NCBI GenBank assembly: GCA_049366815.1
Contig: JBMNCO010000012.1
Span: 1-9,556 of the forward strand
DNA from: CAYNYM01 sp049366815
GTDB lineage: Bacteria > Desulfobacterota > DSM-4660 > Desulfatiglandales > HGW-15
Direction: 5' to 3'
Length of the DNA: 9,556 bases
Under the pieces are notes generated by a model, which worked only from the letters and a program-made list of their open reading frames with translations, had not been told where the DNA came from and did no database searches. The translations under genes were made by a program, and so were the position numbers. Position 1 is the first letter of the stretch; the number at the start of each line of letters is the position of its first letter. Positions 1-5,943 of this stretch are shown piece after piece.

Positions 1-193
1 ACATAGAAAAAGGGAATTTATGATGCGTTTTACCCTGACTACCCCCCCTAATATGACCTCATCCATCCCGGCGGGTTATCCCAAAATCCTGCCTCTACGC
101 CCTGACCGAAATGCCTTTATCCTTCATCCCTTGTAACTACTCAGCTAGATAGGCTGTAGGCATTTAGGCTGTGAGGTGTCGCAGGAAGGGAAC
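1..193. other. Non-coding stretch at window start, no gene seen
   Basis: I see no reading frame with coding character here on either strand. It contains a run of seven C near position 41-49 and, at its right side (150-172), the left repeat arm of the decayed four-helix-bundle element. The bases just before 194 form a plausible ribosome binding site (ggaaggg, about 183-190) for that element. Nothing else can be supported. Confidence 0.6.
150..172. repeat. Left inverted-repeat arm of four-helix-bundle element
   Basis: Positions 150-161 (taggctgtaggc) are the exact reverse complement of 474-485 (gcctacagccta). A second block, aggct at 166-170, matches agcct at 466-470 in inverted orientation after a 3-4 nt spacer. 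The octamer taggctgt occurs twice in this arm (150-157 and 165-172). The two arms bracket the decayed reading frame at 194-526. The repeat is seen directly. Its role as an element boundary or RNA stem is inference. Confidence 0.7.
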
Positions 194-526
194 ATGTGTG
201 ATCACAGGAAACTCAGAGCGTTTGAATCGGCTGATGAAGTGGACCTTCTGATCTATCGTGAGAGTCAGGCCGAGTATCTCCGATTTCTTGAAATCGAGGT
301 AGTCTCCTAAAGAGAGTTGCACGACCAGCTTGGCCTGTCAAAGCACCTAGGGTATTCTTATGAACGTGAAATTTCTACCTGTGAATCAAAATTTGTGGAA
401 GCCGAGAAGGTTTCGGGCGCCCTGCTTCAATCAATGCGCGGATACCTAAGGGTTCAAAAACTAATAGCCTTTAGCCTACAGCCTAACCAACCTGAACAGT
501 TATCATCCCTTTTAGATTTTCCTTGA
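194..526 (+). pseudogene. Decayed four-helix-bundle protein (23S rRNA IVS-type family)
   Basis: One frame reads from ATG 194, with ribosome binding site ggaaggg just upstream, to TGA 524-526, and is interrupted by TAA at 308-310. The start (DHRKLRAFESADEVDLLIYR) and later pieces (AEYLRFLEI; HDQLGLSKHLGY; ESKFVEAEKV) match, from memory, the small four-helix-bundle family found in 23S rRNA intervening sequences and as orphan genes. Relative to the usual 115-125 residues, about 34 residues are missing between YR and ESQAEYL. The stop sits where Leu is expected (S-[stop]-REL against the usual SLREL), so a single base change from TTA would explain it. The C-terminus runs on about 25 residues beyond the usual end, through the right repeat arm. 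Members are RNA-associated or of unknown function. This copy is almost certainly dead. Confidence 0.75.
466..486. repeat. Right inverted-repeat arm, three tandem heptamers
   Basis: The segment reads as three 7-mers sharing agcct: agccttt, agcctac, agcctaa. Its core 474-485 is the exact reverse complement of 150-161. It lies inside the overextended C-terminal end of the decayed four-helix-bundle frame, and about 37 bp before the -35 hexamer of the tupA promoter. Confidence 0.7.
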
Positions 527-551
527 CATCATTGGGTCGCGCTGCTTTATT
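523..551 (+). promoter_or_regulatory. Sigma-70-like promoter of tupA
   Basis: A perfect TTGACA (-35) at 523-528 is followed by a 17-bp spacer and TTTATT (4 of 6 consensus bases) at 546-551. Transcription would begin near 557-560, about 12 nt before the first stem of the structured leader at 571. A second TTGACA at 561-566 has no good -10 at the right distance. The -35 box overlaps the last codons of the decayed four-helix-bundle frame. Confidence 0.5.
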
Positions 552-570
552 ATTTAAATCTTGACATATA

Positions 571-646
571 GATGGCTCGATAAATTTTTGCCTGCGCCTC
601 AATGGGAGGGCGATCATGGTGGCGGCGCGCGCCTTTTCGAGTCATT
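571..646 (+). promoter_or_regulatory. Structured tupA leader RNA, candidate Moco/Tuco-type riboswitch
   Basis: Bases 572-580 (atggctcga) pair with 637-645 (tcgagtcat) in a 9-bp stem with one G-U pair. Inside it is a hairpin: 595-600 with 606-612 (cgcctc / gagggcg, one bulge, loop aatgg). A G/C-rich stretch follows (gatcatggtggcggcgcgcgcc). That stretch contains the 10-bp palindrome ggcgcgcgcc (624-633) followed by TTTT, which could act as an alternative attenuator hairpin. A closing stem, an internal hairpin and a purine-rich conserved-looking 3' side upstream of a tungstate uptake gene fit, from memory, the Moco/Tuco riboswitch class, which senses molybdenum or tungsten cofactor. The stems are visible. 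The class assignment is inference and was not tested with a covariance model. Confidence 0.45.
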
Positions 647-692
647 GAACAGAGAAATGGATAATCTTAACAAATGCAAAAGGAGGGGAAAA

Positions 693-1610
693 ATGTCACA
701 AAAAAGAGGCTGCAAATTTGTCTTATCCGTTCTGGTGCTTGCTGGATTCCTCTTTTCGCCCTTGATGGTCTTCGGCCAATCCAAGGTCATCAAGATGTCC
801 ACCACCACTAGCACGGAGAACTCCGGGCTCCTCGACGTGCTGCTCCCGGAGTTCGCCAAAGACACGGGGATCGAAGTCAAGGTCTTTGCGAAGGGGACCG
901 GAGCTTCCATTCGGGACGGTATGGACGGCAATGTGGACGTCATATTTGTCCATGCCAAGGCAAAGGAAGAAGCGTTTGTGGCCGATGGTTATGGGACGAA
1001 AAGATTTGCGGTCATGCACAACGACTTTGTCATCCTTGGTCCCGCCGGTGATCCTGCCGGGATAAAAGGCGCAAAAGAAGCCGCAGTCGCTTTGAAAAAG
1101 ATCGCCCAGTCCAAGGAGAAATTCGTGTCCCGTGGTGATGACAGCGGCACCCACACCAAGGAACTGGCACTCTGGAAGGCCAGCGGTATTCCCCTGAAAA
1201 CCGAAACGACTGAAATCGTAAAAGAAGGCCAAAAGACCACAGTAACCTCCATTCGACCGGAAGGGTCCGGTGAGTGGTACTTCTCCATCGGGCAGGGCAT
1301 GGGCAAGACCCTGACCTTTGCCGAGGAGAAACAGGCCTATACCCTTTCAGACAGGGGCACTTACCTGAATTACAAGTTCGGCAGGGATCAGGGTTTGGAC
1401 CTGGAGATCCTCTGCGAAGGTGATCCCCTGCTTTTCAATCCCTATGGTGTCATCCCGGTAAACCCCAAAAAGTATTCCCATGTGAAATATGAGTGGGCCG
1501 AGACCTTTGCCAAATGGCTTGTCTCGCCCAAGGCCCAGGCCATGATCGCCGATTACAAGATCCAGGGTAAGCAGGCCTTTTTCCCGGACGCCATCCCGGA
1601 TGCGAAATAG
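693..1610 (+). CDS. tupA: Tungstate-binding periplasmic protein TupA
   Basis: This is the 305-residue solute-binding protein of a tungstate ABC transporter; it captures tungstate in the periplasm and delivers it to TupBC. The start at ATG 693 is chosen over in-frame codons at 561 and 657 because aggagggg (681-688) precedes it and it gives a clean signal peptide (residues 1-29, SQKRG then a hydrophobic core, ending near VFGQ). TupA hallmarks follow: STTTST and SGLLDVLLPEF (36-54), GTGAS (68-72), DVIFVHA (82-88), NDFVILGP (110-117), SRGDDSGTHTKE (146-157) and GQGMGKTL (200-207). About 18-20 extra residues (roughly 172-192, rich in Lys, Glu and Thr) sit between the ALWKASGIP and GEWYF blocks compared with the TupA proteins I remember, probably a subfamily feature. 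Tungstate feeds formate dehydrogenases and aldehyde oxidoreductases in anaerobes. Unusually, it is not contiguous with tupBC. Confidence 0.9.
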   Translation: MSQKRGCKFVLSVLVLAGFLFSPLMVFGQSKVIKMSTTTSTENSGLLDVLLPEFAKDTGIEVKVFAKGTGASIRDGMDGNVDVIFVHAKAKEEAFVADGYGTKRFAVMHNDFVILGPAGDPAGIKGAKEAAVALKKIAQSKEKFVSRGDDSGTHTKELALWKASGIPLKTETTEIVKEGQKTTVTSIRPEGSGEWYFSIGQGMGKTLTFAEEKQAYTLSDRGTYLNYKFGRDQGLDLEILCEGDPLLFNPYGVIPVNPKKYSHVKYEWAETFAKWLVSPKAQAMIADYKIQGKQAFFPDAIPDAK

Positions 1611-1659
1611 CCCTCTGTAGTTCCAAACCCGCTGCTGCGATCAACCCCTTGCCCCATGA

Positions 1660-1689
1660 GAGGTCCCGGTGACCCCGGGACCTTTTTTT
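1660..1689 (+). terminator. Rho-independent terminator after tupA
   Basis: A perfect 8-bp G/C-rich stem, ggtcccgg (1662-1669) with ccgggacc (1675-1682), has a 5-nt loop and is followed directly by seven T (1683-1689). It lies about 50 bp after the tupA stop. It should stop or strongly reduce read-through from tupA into tupBC. Confidence 0.85.
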
Positions 1690-1843
1690 ACTCGAGCTCC
1701 ATGTCAAGGGAAGCCCACCCGAAATAGCGGCGGCGAGGGTAGACAAGATCCTAGCAGGCGAAGAGGCACTCTCCTTCAGGACGGCATGGGAAGCCCCAAA
1801 GAGGCGGCATCGCCTCATGCCCGGTGGGAAGTTCCATTTTTAA
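1673..1843 (+). pseudogene. Unassigned reading frame, possible C-terminal gene remnant
   Basis: After an in-frame TGA at 1670-1672, a frame stays open from 1673 to TAA 1841-1843, about 56 codons. From 1691 it reads like a real protein end: segments such as GSPPEIAAARVDKILAGEEA and LSFRTAWEAPKRRHRLMPGG, with about two thirds G/C at third codon positions, like neighbouring genes. There is no plausible start with a ribosome binding site, and its left end overlaps the tupA terminator. I do not recognise the family. It could be the remains of a gene that once lay between tupA and tupB, or an accidental frame. Confidence 0.3.
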
Positions 1844-2084
1844 AAGACCTCAAAAGCCGGTCTTTACACAATGCGAAGAAACTGCGAAAATAATTTTGTA
1901 TGAATTTAGCCCCTTCCAATAGCTGTGTGGATAGATGATCGCTCCATCCAGAATTCAAGCATTTCTGGATGCAAACCGTTAACCCAGGGCACCGAACTCT
2001 CTTGGCCGGTGGCCGTTTCATTCAGGATGTCGGTTCCCGAAAGCCCCTCTGCGGGCAATCGAATGACTGAACCGATCAGGTCAC
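1690..2084. other. Gene-poor gap between tupA and tupB
   Basis: This 395-bp stretch follows the tupA terminator and precedes tupB. It holds the unassigned frame ending at 1843, a 7-bp inverted repeat aaagacc/ggtcttt (1843-1849 and 1859-1865), a weak -35-like TTTACA at 1863-1868 with only A/T-rich sequence around 1887-1896 as a possible -10, and a 9-bp hairpin at 1945-1971. A promoter for tupBC is expected here because of the upstream terminator, but I cannot place it with confidence. Confidence 0.5.
1945..1971. repeat. 9-bp perfect inverted repeat upstream of tupB
   Basis: catccagaa (1945-1953) and ttctggatg (1963-1971) are exact reverse complements separated by 9 nt. No T-run follows on the plus strand, so it is unlikely to be a terminator. 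It may be a leader hairpin or an operator for the tupBC transcript. The symmetry is seen directly; the function is unknown. Confidence 0.5.
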
Positions 2085-2780
2085 ATGCAATTTTTCATAG
2101 ACAGTTTTTTATCCGCCATCCTGCTCCTCTGGACTCTTGACCCGGAACTCTATTTCGTTATCTATGTTTCGACAAAGGTCAGCTTTTCTTCTACCCTGGT
2201 GGCAAGCCTTTTCGGTATTCCGGCCGGATTTCTCATTGCCTTCAATGAGTTTCGTCTGAAACGGGGGCTCATGACGGTCCTCAATTCCCTCCTGGCCATG
2301 CCCACCGTCGTGGTCGGGCTCCTCGTCTATGCCTTCATCTCGCGAAAAGGCATCCTGGGCGTCTTTGATCTCCTTTACACCCAGACGGCCATGGTCATCG
2401 GACAGGTCATCCTGGTCTTCCCCATTGTGACAACCCTGACCATCGCCGCGGTGAGTCAGATAGACACGCGATATCGCAAGACGGCCATGACACTCGGGGC
2501 AACTCCCCTTCAGACAGCCATAATAGTCTTCCGGGAGGCCCGGTTTGGTATTATCGCCGCAGTTATCACCTCCTTTGGAAGGGTCATTGCTGAGGTCGGC
2601 ATCAGCATGATGCTGGGAGGGAACGCCAAGGGCTACACGCGCACCATGACCACCGCCATGGCCCTGGAATACGATAAAGGCGAGTTTATCCTGGCCGTGG
2701 CCTTGGGGGTTGCGCTTCTCGTGATCGCCTTTGCCATCAACATCTTTTTTAATTATATGCAGGGGAGGGCCAGGGCCTGA
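2085..2780 (+). CDS. tupB: Tungstate ABC transporter permease TupB
   Basis: This 231-residue inner-membrane permease forms the tungstate channel with TupC. It has five or so hydrophobic segments (about 25-52, 64-86, 100-124, 155-180, 202-224). The permease signature loop lies around 131-157 (KTAMTLGAT then REARFGI), where the ATPase docks. GGNAKGYTRTMTTA (178-191) is characteristic of the TupB/YvrN-like single-permease family as I remember it, and the length matches. ATG 2085 is preceded only by a weak Shine-Dalgarno (cagg), but the N-terminus (MQFFIDSFLSAILLL) aligns with the usual TupB start. The gene lies 474 bp after tupA, beyond a terminator, and its TGA overlaps the tupC ATG by one base, implying translational coupling. 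Confidence 0.88.
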   Translation: MQFFIDSFLSAILLLWTLDPELYFVIYVSTKVSFSSTLVASLFGIPAGFLIAFNEFRLKRGLMTVLNSLLAMPTVVVGLLVYAFISRKGILGVFDLLYTQTAMVIGQVILVFPIVTTLTIAAVSQIDTRYRKTAMTLGATPLQTAIIVFREARFGIIAAVITSFGRVIAEVGISMMLGGNAKGYTRTMTTAMALEYDKGEFILAVALGVALLVIAFAINIFFNYMQGRARA

Positions 2781-3787
2781 TGCTTTTCGAAGTCCGAAAA
2801 ATCACCAAAAGCTACGGTGAGAGGACCGTCCTGGATATCCCGGAATTGGATTTTGCCGGGGGGCTCATTTACGCCCTGCTGGGACCGAACGGATCGGGCA
2901 AGACCACCCTGCTGGAGATCCTGAGCCTTCTTCTGCCCCCGTCGACCGGTACGATTAGATACAACGGCAGAATTGTTGATTTCAGCGGAAACCATCTGTT
3001 CCAGGTCCGAAGGGAAGTGGTCATGGTCCATCAGAACCCCATCCTCTTTTCCACCAGCGTATACAAGAACCTGGAATTCGGGCTCAGGATTCGGAGTATC
3101 CCGAAAAATGAACGAAAGAAGGTGATTGACGAATCCCTCGACCTGGTCGGGATGGGCCCATTTGCTCAGGCAGAGGCCCACCGGCTCTCAGGAGGGGAGA
3201 CCCAACGGGTAGCCATCGCCCGGGCCCTTGCCTGCTCCCCAAAGGTCATTTTTTTTGATGAACCCACGGCCAGTGTGGACGTGGAGAACCAGAACGCCAT
3301 CGAAAATATCCTCACGAACATCAATGTACAAAGGCGGATATCCATCATCTTTACGAGCCATAATCTCGTCCAGGCCACCAGGCTCTCCCATCAGGTCATC
3401 TCTCTGTTTGACGGCAGGAAGGTGCCAGCCACCTTTGAGAACCTGTTCTCGGGAGAAATCATCGGGGAGGAAAGGGGACACAATGTGTGTCTGATCCACG
3501 ACAGGGTGCGACTCAGGGTCGACACCGAAAAAAGAGGAAACGTGAGGTTGAGCATCGATCCCCTGAAGGTCACACTCTGCGCGGAACAGGACCCTGCCTG
3601 TGAGGACAATGTCTTCCTGGGACGGCTGGTACAGTTGTCCGATGAGAATATGTTTGTCCGTGCCGTCGTGGATATCGGGATCCCACTCAATCTCCTTGTG
3701 CCGAAAACTGACTTGAACGACAAACCGCTCAATGTCGGGGGGAACGCCAAGGTCCTCTGCCCCCCGGACGCCGTCCAGATCTTTTGA
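2780..3787 (+). CDS. tupC: Tungstate ABC transporter ATP-binding protein TupC
   Basis: This 335-residue ATPase powers TupB. All nucleotide-binding motifs are present: Walker A GPNGSGKT (35-42), Q-loop Gln 85 (VMVHQNP), signature LSGGE (136-140), Walker B VIFFDEP (156-162) and the switch His 194 (FTSHN). The region after about residue 250 (starting near NVRLSIDPLKV and ending PPDAVQIF) looks like a TOBE/Mop-type domain that in ModC-like proteins can bind oxyanion and regulate transport. The start ATG shares one base with the tupB stop (TGATG), with ggggaggg just upstream. Full length, no damage seen. Confidence 0.88.
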   Translation: MLFEVRKITKSYGERTVLDIPELDFAGGLIYALLGPNGSGKTTLLEILSLLLPPSTGTIRYNGRIVDFSGNHLFQVRREVVMVHQNPILFSTSVYKNLEFGLRIRSIPKNERKKVIDESLDLVGMGPFAQAEAHRLSGGETQRVAIARALACSPKVIFFDEPTASVDVENQNAIENILTNINVQRRISIIFTSHNLVQATRLSHQVISLFDGRKVPATFENLFSGEIIGEERGHNVCLIHDRVRLRVDTEKRGNVRLSIDPLKVTLCAEQDPACEDNVFLGRLVQLSDENMFVRAVVDIGIPLNLLVPKTDLNDKPLNVGGNAKVLCPPDAVQIF

Positions 3788-3820
3788 TGGGATCGTCATG
3801 AAAGAAAGAGGTGAAACGCC

Positions 3821-4306
3821 GTGCAGACAATCAAACTCAGGGTTCTCGGGACGATTCGAACGCCCTACAAGGAAGCCAAAGGAATGCCTATCCAGGGGAT
3901 TTTCAAGCCGGATACGATCGGATATGCGGAAATATTTGATGAATACAAGGACTGTCTCAGGGGCGTGGAGATGTTCTCTTACCTTTTGTTTTTTTACTAT
4001 TTCCACACCGTCACCGAGGAGAAGATGGTCCACCAACCCTATCTGGAGGATGTTGACTACGGGAGCTTTGCAACCAGGAACAACGTAAGGCTCAACAAAC
4101 TGGGCTTCTCGGTCGTCAAGTTCGAAAGGCTTGAAGGCAACCGGGTCTATTTTTCCGAGGTGGACATCATGGACGAGACCCCTCTGTTCGATATCAAACC
4201 CTATGTAACCTATTTTGACTTTCGTGAAAACATGTGTTGCGGCTGGTATGACAAGCACTTCAAAGACGGCAAGATCCCCGAAAGAACCATCCTGAAGAAA
4301 TCCTGA
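3821..4306 (+). CDS. TrmO/UPF0066-family tRNA methyltransferase-like protein
   Basis: This 161-residue protein resembles TrmO (TsaA/YaeB, UPF0066), which methylates N6-threonylcarbamoyladenosine at tRNA position 37 using S-adenosylmethionine. Recognisable blocks are LGTIRTPYKEAKGMPIQG (9-26), the LRGVEMFSYLLFFYYFH stretch (46-62), GSFATR (81-86), LGFSVVKFERLEGN (94-107) and TPLFDIKPYVTYFD (120-133). The normally conserved RPNPIG-type segment reads RLNKLG here, so two prolines are lost. The C-terminus carries a Cys-Cys pair (ENMCCGWYDKH) and lacks the extra C-terminal domain of the E. coli protein, as in shorter archaeal forms. The start is GTG 3821 with agaggtg eight bases upstream. It begins 33 bp after tupC, so it is probably co-transcribed with tupBC. 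A role in metal or oxyanion metabolism is only suggested by position. Confidence 0.8.
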   Translation: MQTIKLRVLGTIRTPYKEAKGMPIQGIFKPDTIGYAEIFDEYKDCLRGVEMFSYLLFFYYFHTVTEEKMVHQPYLEDVDYGSFATRNNVRLNKLGFSVVKFERLEGNRVYFSEVDIMDETPLFDIKPYVTYFDFRENMCCGWYDKHFKDGKIPERTILKKS

Positions 4307-4375
4307 GCCCGGACGTCCTGGACAACGCAGAAGCCTTAGAGGCATAGGACAAGCGAAGAGATGAGAAAGGCGAGT

Positions 4376-5278
4376 TCATTCCTGCGGTTCATCCAGCGGG
4401 ATATTCCACTTCTTCATATACTTCCATATCGTGGTCCTGCTCTGATCCACACGTCTGCCGGCTTCCGCCTTGTTCCAACCGCACTCCCTCAGGATCTCGA
4501 CCATCATCTCACGCGTGAGTCTTTTGCCCCCGAAGGGATTGGCCGACCTCGCAGCAGGCGCTTCGGAGGAATCGGAAGTGAAGGCCAGTTGTCTTATTTC
4601 AACAGGAAGATCGAAAATGTCGATATAGTGCCCAGCGCAAAGAACAAAACCATGCTCAATGGCATTTTCGAGCTCACGAACATTTCCGGGCCAGTTGTAA
4701 TCCATGAGGATTCTCATGGAGGACTGGGTGATATCGCGTATCTCCTTTGCGGTTTTCTGGTTTTGGGCCTGGATGAAGTGGCTGACCAGGAGAGGGATAT
4801 CCTCTCTTCTTTTCCGTAGCGGAGGAATAACAATCGGAAAGACCTTCAATCGATAATAGAGATCCTCCCGGAAGTCGCCTCTTTTGACAAGATGGAAAAG
4901 GTCCTTGTTTGTCGCCGCGATGATCCGAATATCGACCTTACGCTTCCTGGACTCGCCTACCCTTTCGATCTCCCGCTCCTGGAGCACACGGAGGAGTTTG
5001 ACCTGCATATAGGGAGTGATCTCTCCGATCTCGTCCAGAAAAATGGTCCCTCCTTCGGCCTCTTCGAAACGTCCGGTCCGGTTGCGAATAGCCCCTGTGA
5101 AGGCCCCCCTGATGTGGCCGAAGAGTTCGCTCTCCAGCAAAGACTCCGTAAGGGCGCTGCAGCTCACGCAGACAAAAGGCATCTCCCTTCTCGAGCTGTT
5201 GTGATGGATGGCGCTGGCGACCAGCTCTTTGCCCGTCCCGCTTTCCCCTGGGATGGCATGACACCCTCTACTTTTTTT
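4376..5278 (-). pseudogene. Truncated NtrC-type sigma-54 activator (5' end lost)
   Basis: On the minus strand the frame encodes most of an AAA+ sigma-54 activator and its C-terminal Fis-type helix-turn-helix. From position 5248 it reads GESGTGKELV (Walker A), then GAFTGA (sigma-54 contact loop), GTIFLDE (Walker B), REDLYYRL (arginine finger region), WPGNVRELEN (sensor II) and the helix-turn-helix near GWNKAEAGRRVDQSRTTIWK. Everything N-terminal to Walker A is missing: the sensory domain, the start codon and about 20 residues of the AAA+ domain. Upstream in frame lie only about ten unrelated codons, then TAG at 5279-5281. An ATG at 5180-5182 would give 268 residues without Walker A, which could not hydrolyse ATP. 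The right end abuts a permease truncated in the opposite direction. In intact relatives such regulators typically control a divergent transport operon. The 3' end is complete, and the gene is convergent with the TrmO-like gene. Confidence 0.85.
5249..5262. other. Head-to-head junction of two 5'-truncated genes
   Basis: Recognisable sigma-54 activator sequence ends (reading left to right) at about 5248, the first base of its Walker A glycine codon. The permease-like frame on the other strand starts at about 5257-5260 (codons DTLYFF and onward, no start codon before ATG 5290). No promoter, ribosome binding site or intergenic spacer separates two genes that should diverge from each other. This is the signature of a deletion that removed both 5' ends, or of a false assembly join. 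The limits are estimated from remembered family patterns, not from an alignment. Confidence 0.6.
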
Positions 5279-5289
5279 CTAAATCCAGG

Positions 5290-5943
5290 ATGTGGGAGCG
5301 GTTCTGGCTGACGGTCTGGACCTCGACGGTCTCCACCTTTTTCTCGCTCTGTATCGGGATTCCCGCAGGGTATGCCCTTTCCCGCTTTCAATTCCCCTGC
5401 CGGCACCTGGTCGCCAGCATTATCGACCTTCCGATCGTGGTCTCTCCAACGGTGGTCGGCGCCTTTCTCTTTGGGATCACCACAAGGTTTCCCTTTGACT
5501 GGATCAGTGAGCACTATCAAATCTACATCGGAAGAAATGTTTACGGGGTGCTGCTGGTGCAATTTACCGTCACCGCCGCCTTCTGCGCCCGATTGATGAA
5601 GGCGAGCTTTGACATGATTCCTCCGCGGTTTGAGGCGGTTTCCCGCAGCCTGGGGGCCTCCCCGATGCGGACCTTCTTCAGGGTCGTGCTTCCCATGGCC
5701 AAAAACGGGATCATCGCCAGCATGATCGTGGTCTGGGCGAGGGCGGCCGCCGAATGGGAGGGCCTCATGCTCTTCGTAGGGGCCACCGAGGGCAAGACGG
5801 ACATCATGCCCTTTGCCATCTACCTGGACTGGAACGGCGGGATGATGGGATGGGTCACCTCCATGAGCATCGTGTGCATCCTGATGGCGGTTTCCGCCAT
5901 ACTGGCCATGAGAATGATCGGAGGAAGAAGTAATGTCTGGTAA
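5290..5943 (+). CDS. Oxyanion ABC transporter permease 1, 5'-truncated
   Basis: This is a permease of the molybdate/sulfate class (ModB, WtpB, CysT/W fold). From ATG 5290 it has 217 residues with hydrophobic segments near 10-30, 42-66, 84-104, 138-165 and 188-208, and the ATPase-docking loop EAVSRSLGASPMRTFFRVVL (115-134) followed by a conserved Pro 135. Compared with its sister at 5933, the shared FW..T....T..A..GIP..YALSR block lies at residue 5 rather than 73, so about 65-70 residues, including the first membrane helix, are missing. The frame stays open leftward to at least 5242 (DTLYFFSKSR looks homologous) but has no ATG, GTG or TTG there and no ribosome binding site before ATG 5290. Its 3' end is intact and overlaps permease 2 by 11 bp. 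Probably nonfunctional unless this is an assembly fault. Confidence 0.75.
   Translation: MWERFWLTVWTSTVSTFFSLCIGIPAGYALSRFQFPCRHLVASIIDLPIVVSPTVVGAFLFGITTRFPFDWISEHYQIYIGRNVYGVLLVQFTVTAAFCARLMKASFDMIPPRFEAVSRSLGASPMRTFFRVVLPMAKNGIIASMIVVWARAAAEWEGLMLFVGATEGKTDIMPFAIYLDWNGGMMGWVTSMSIVCILMAVSAILAMRMIGGRSNVW

Noticed and set aside
466..486. CRISPR-like or tandem-repeat array
   Set aside because: Only three imperfect 7-mers with no spacers; better explained as an arm of the inverted repeat around the four-helix-bundle element.
561..590. Second TTGACA at 561-566 as the tupA -35 box
   Set aside because: The sequence 17-18 bp downstream is not -10-like, and transcription would then start inside the leader stem.
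561..692. Longer tupA start (TTG 561, or in-frame ATG 657)
   Set aside because: No ribosome binding site fits these starts, the extension would run through the structured leader, and it would place about 12-44 residues ahead of a clean signal peptide. ATG 693 has aggagggg just upstream.
3415..3440. Sigma-54 promoter-like TGGCAC on the minus strand in tupC
   Set aside because: The -12 GC element is at the wrong distance and the site is buried in a coding region. I found no convincing sigma-54 promoter anywhere in the window.
3188..4345. 385-codon open frame on the minus strand across tupC and the TrmO-like gene
   Set aside because: It is a shadow of two genes with complete, correctly ordered motifs on the plus strand; its own translation shows no domain.
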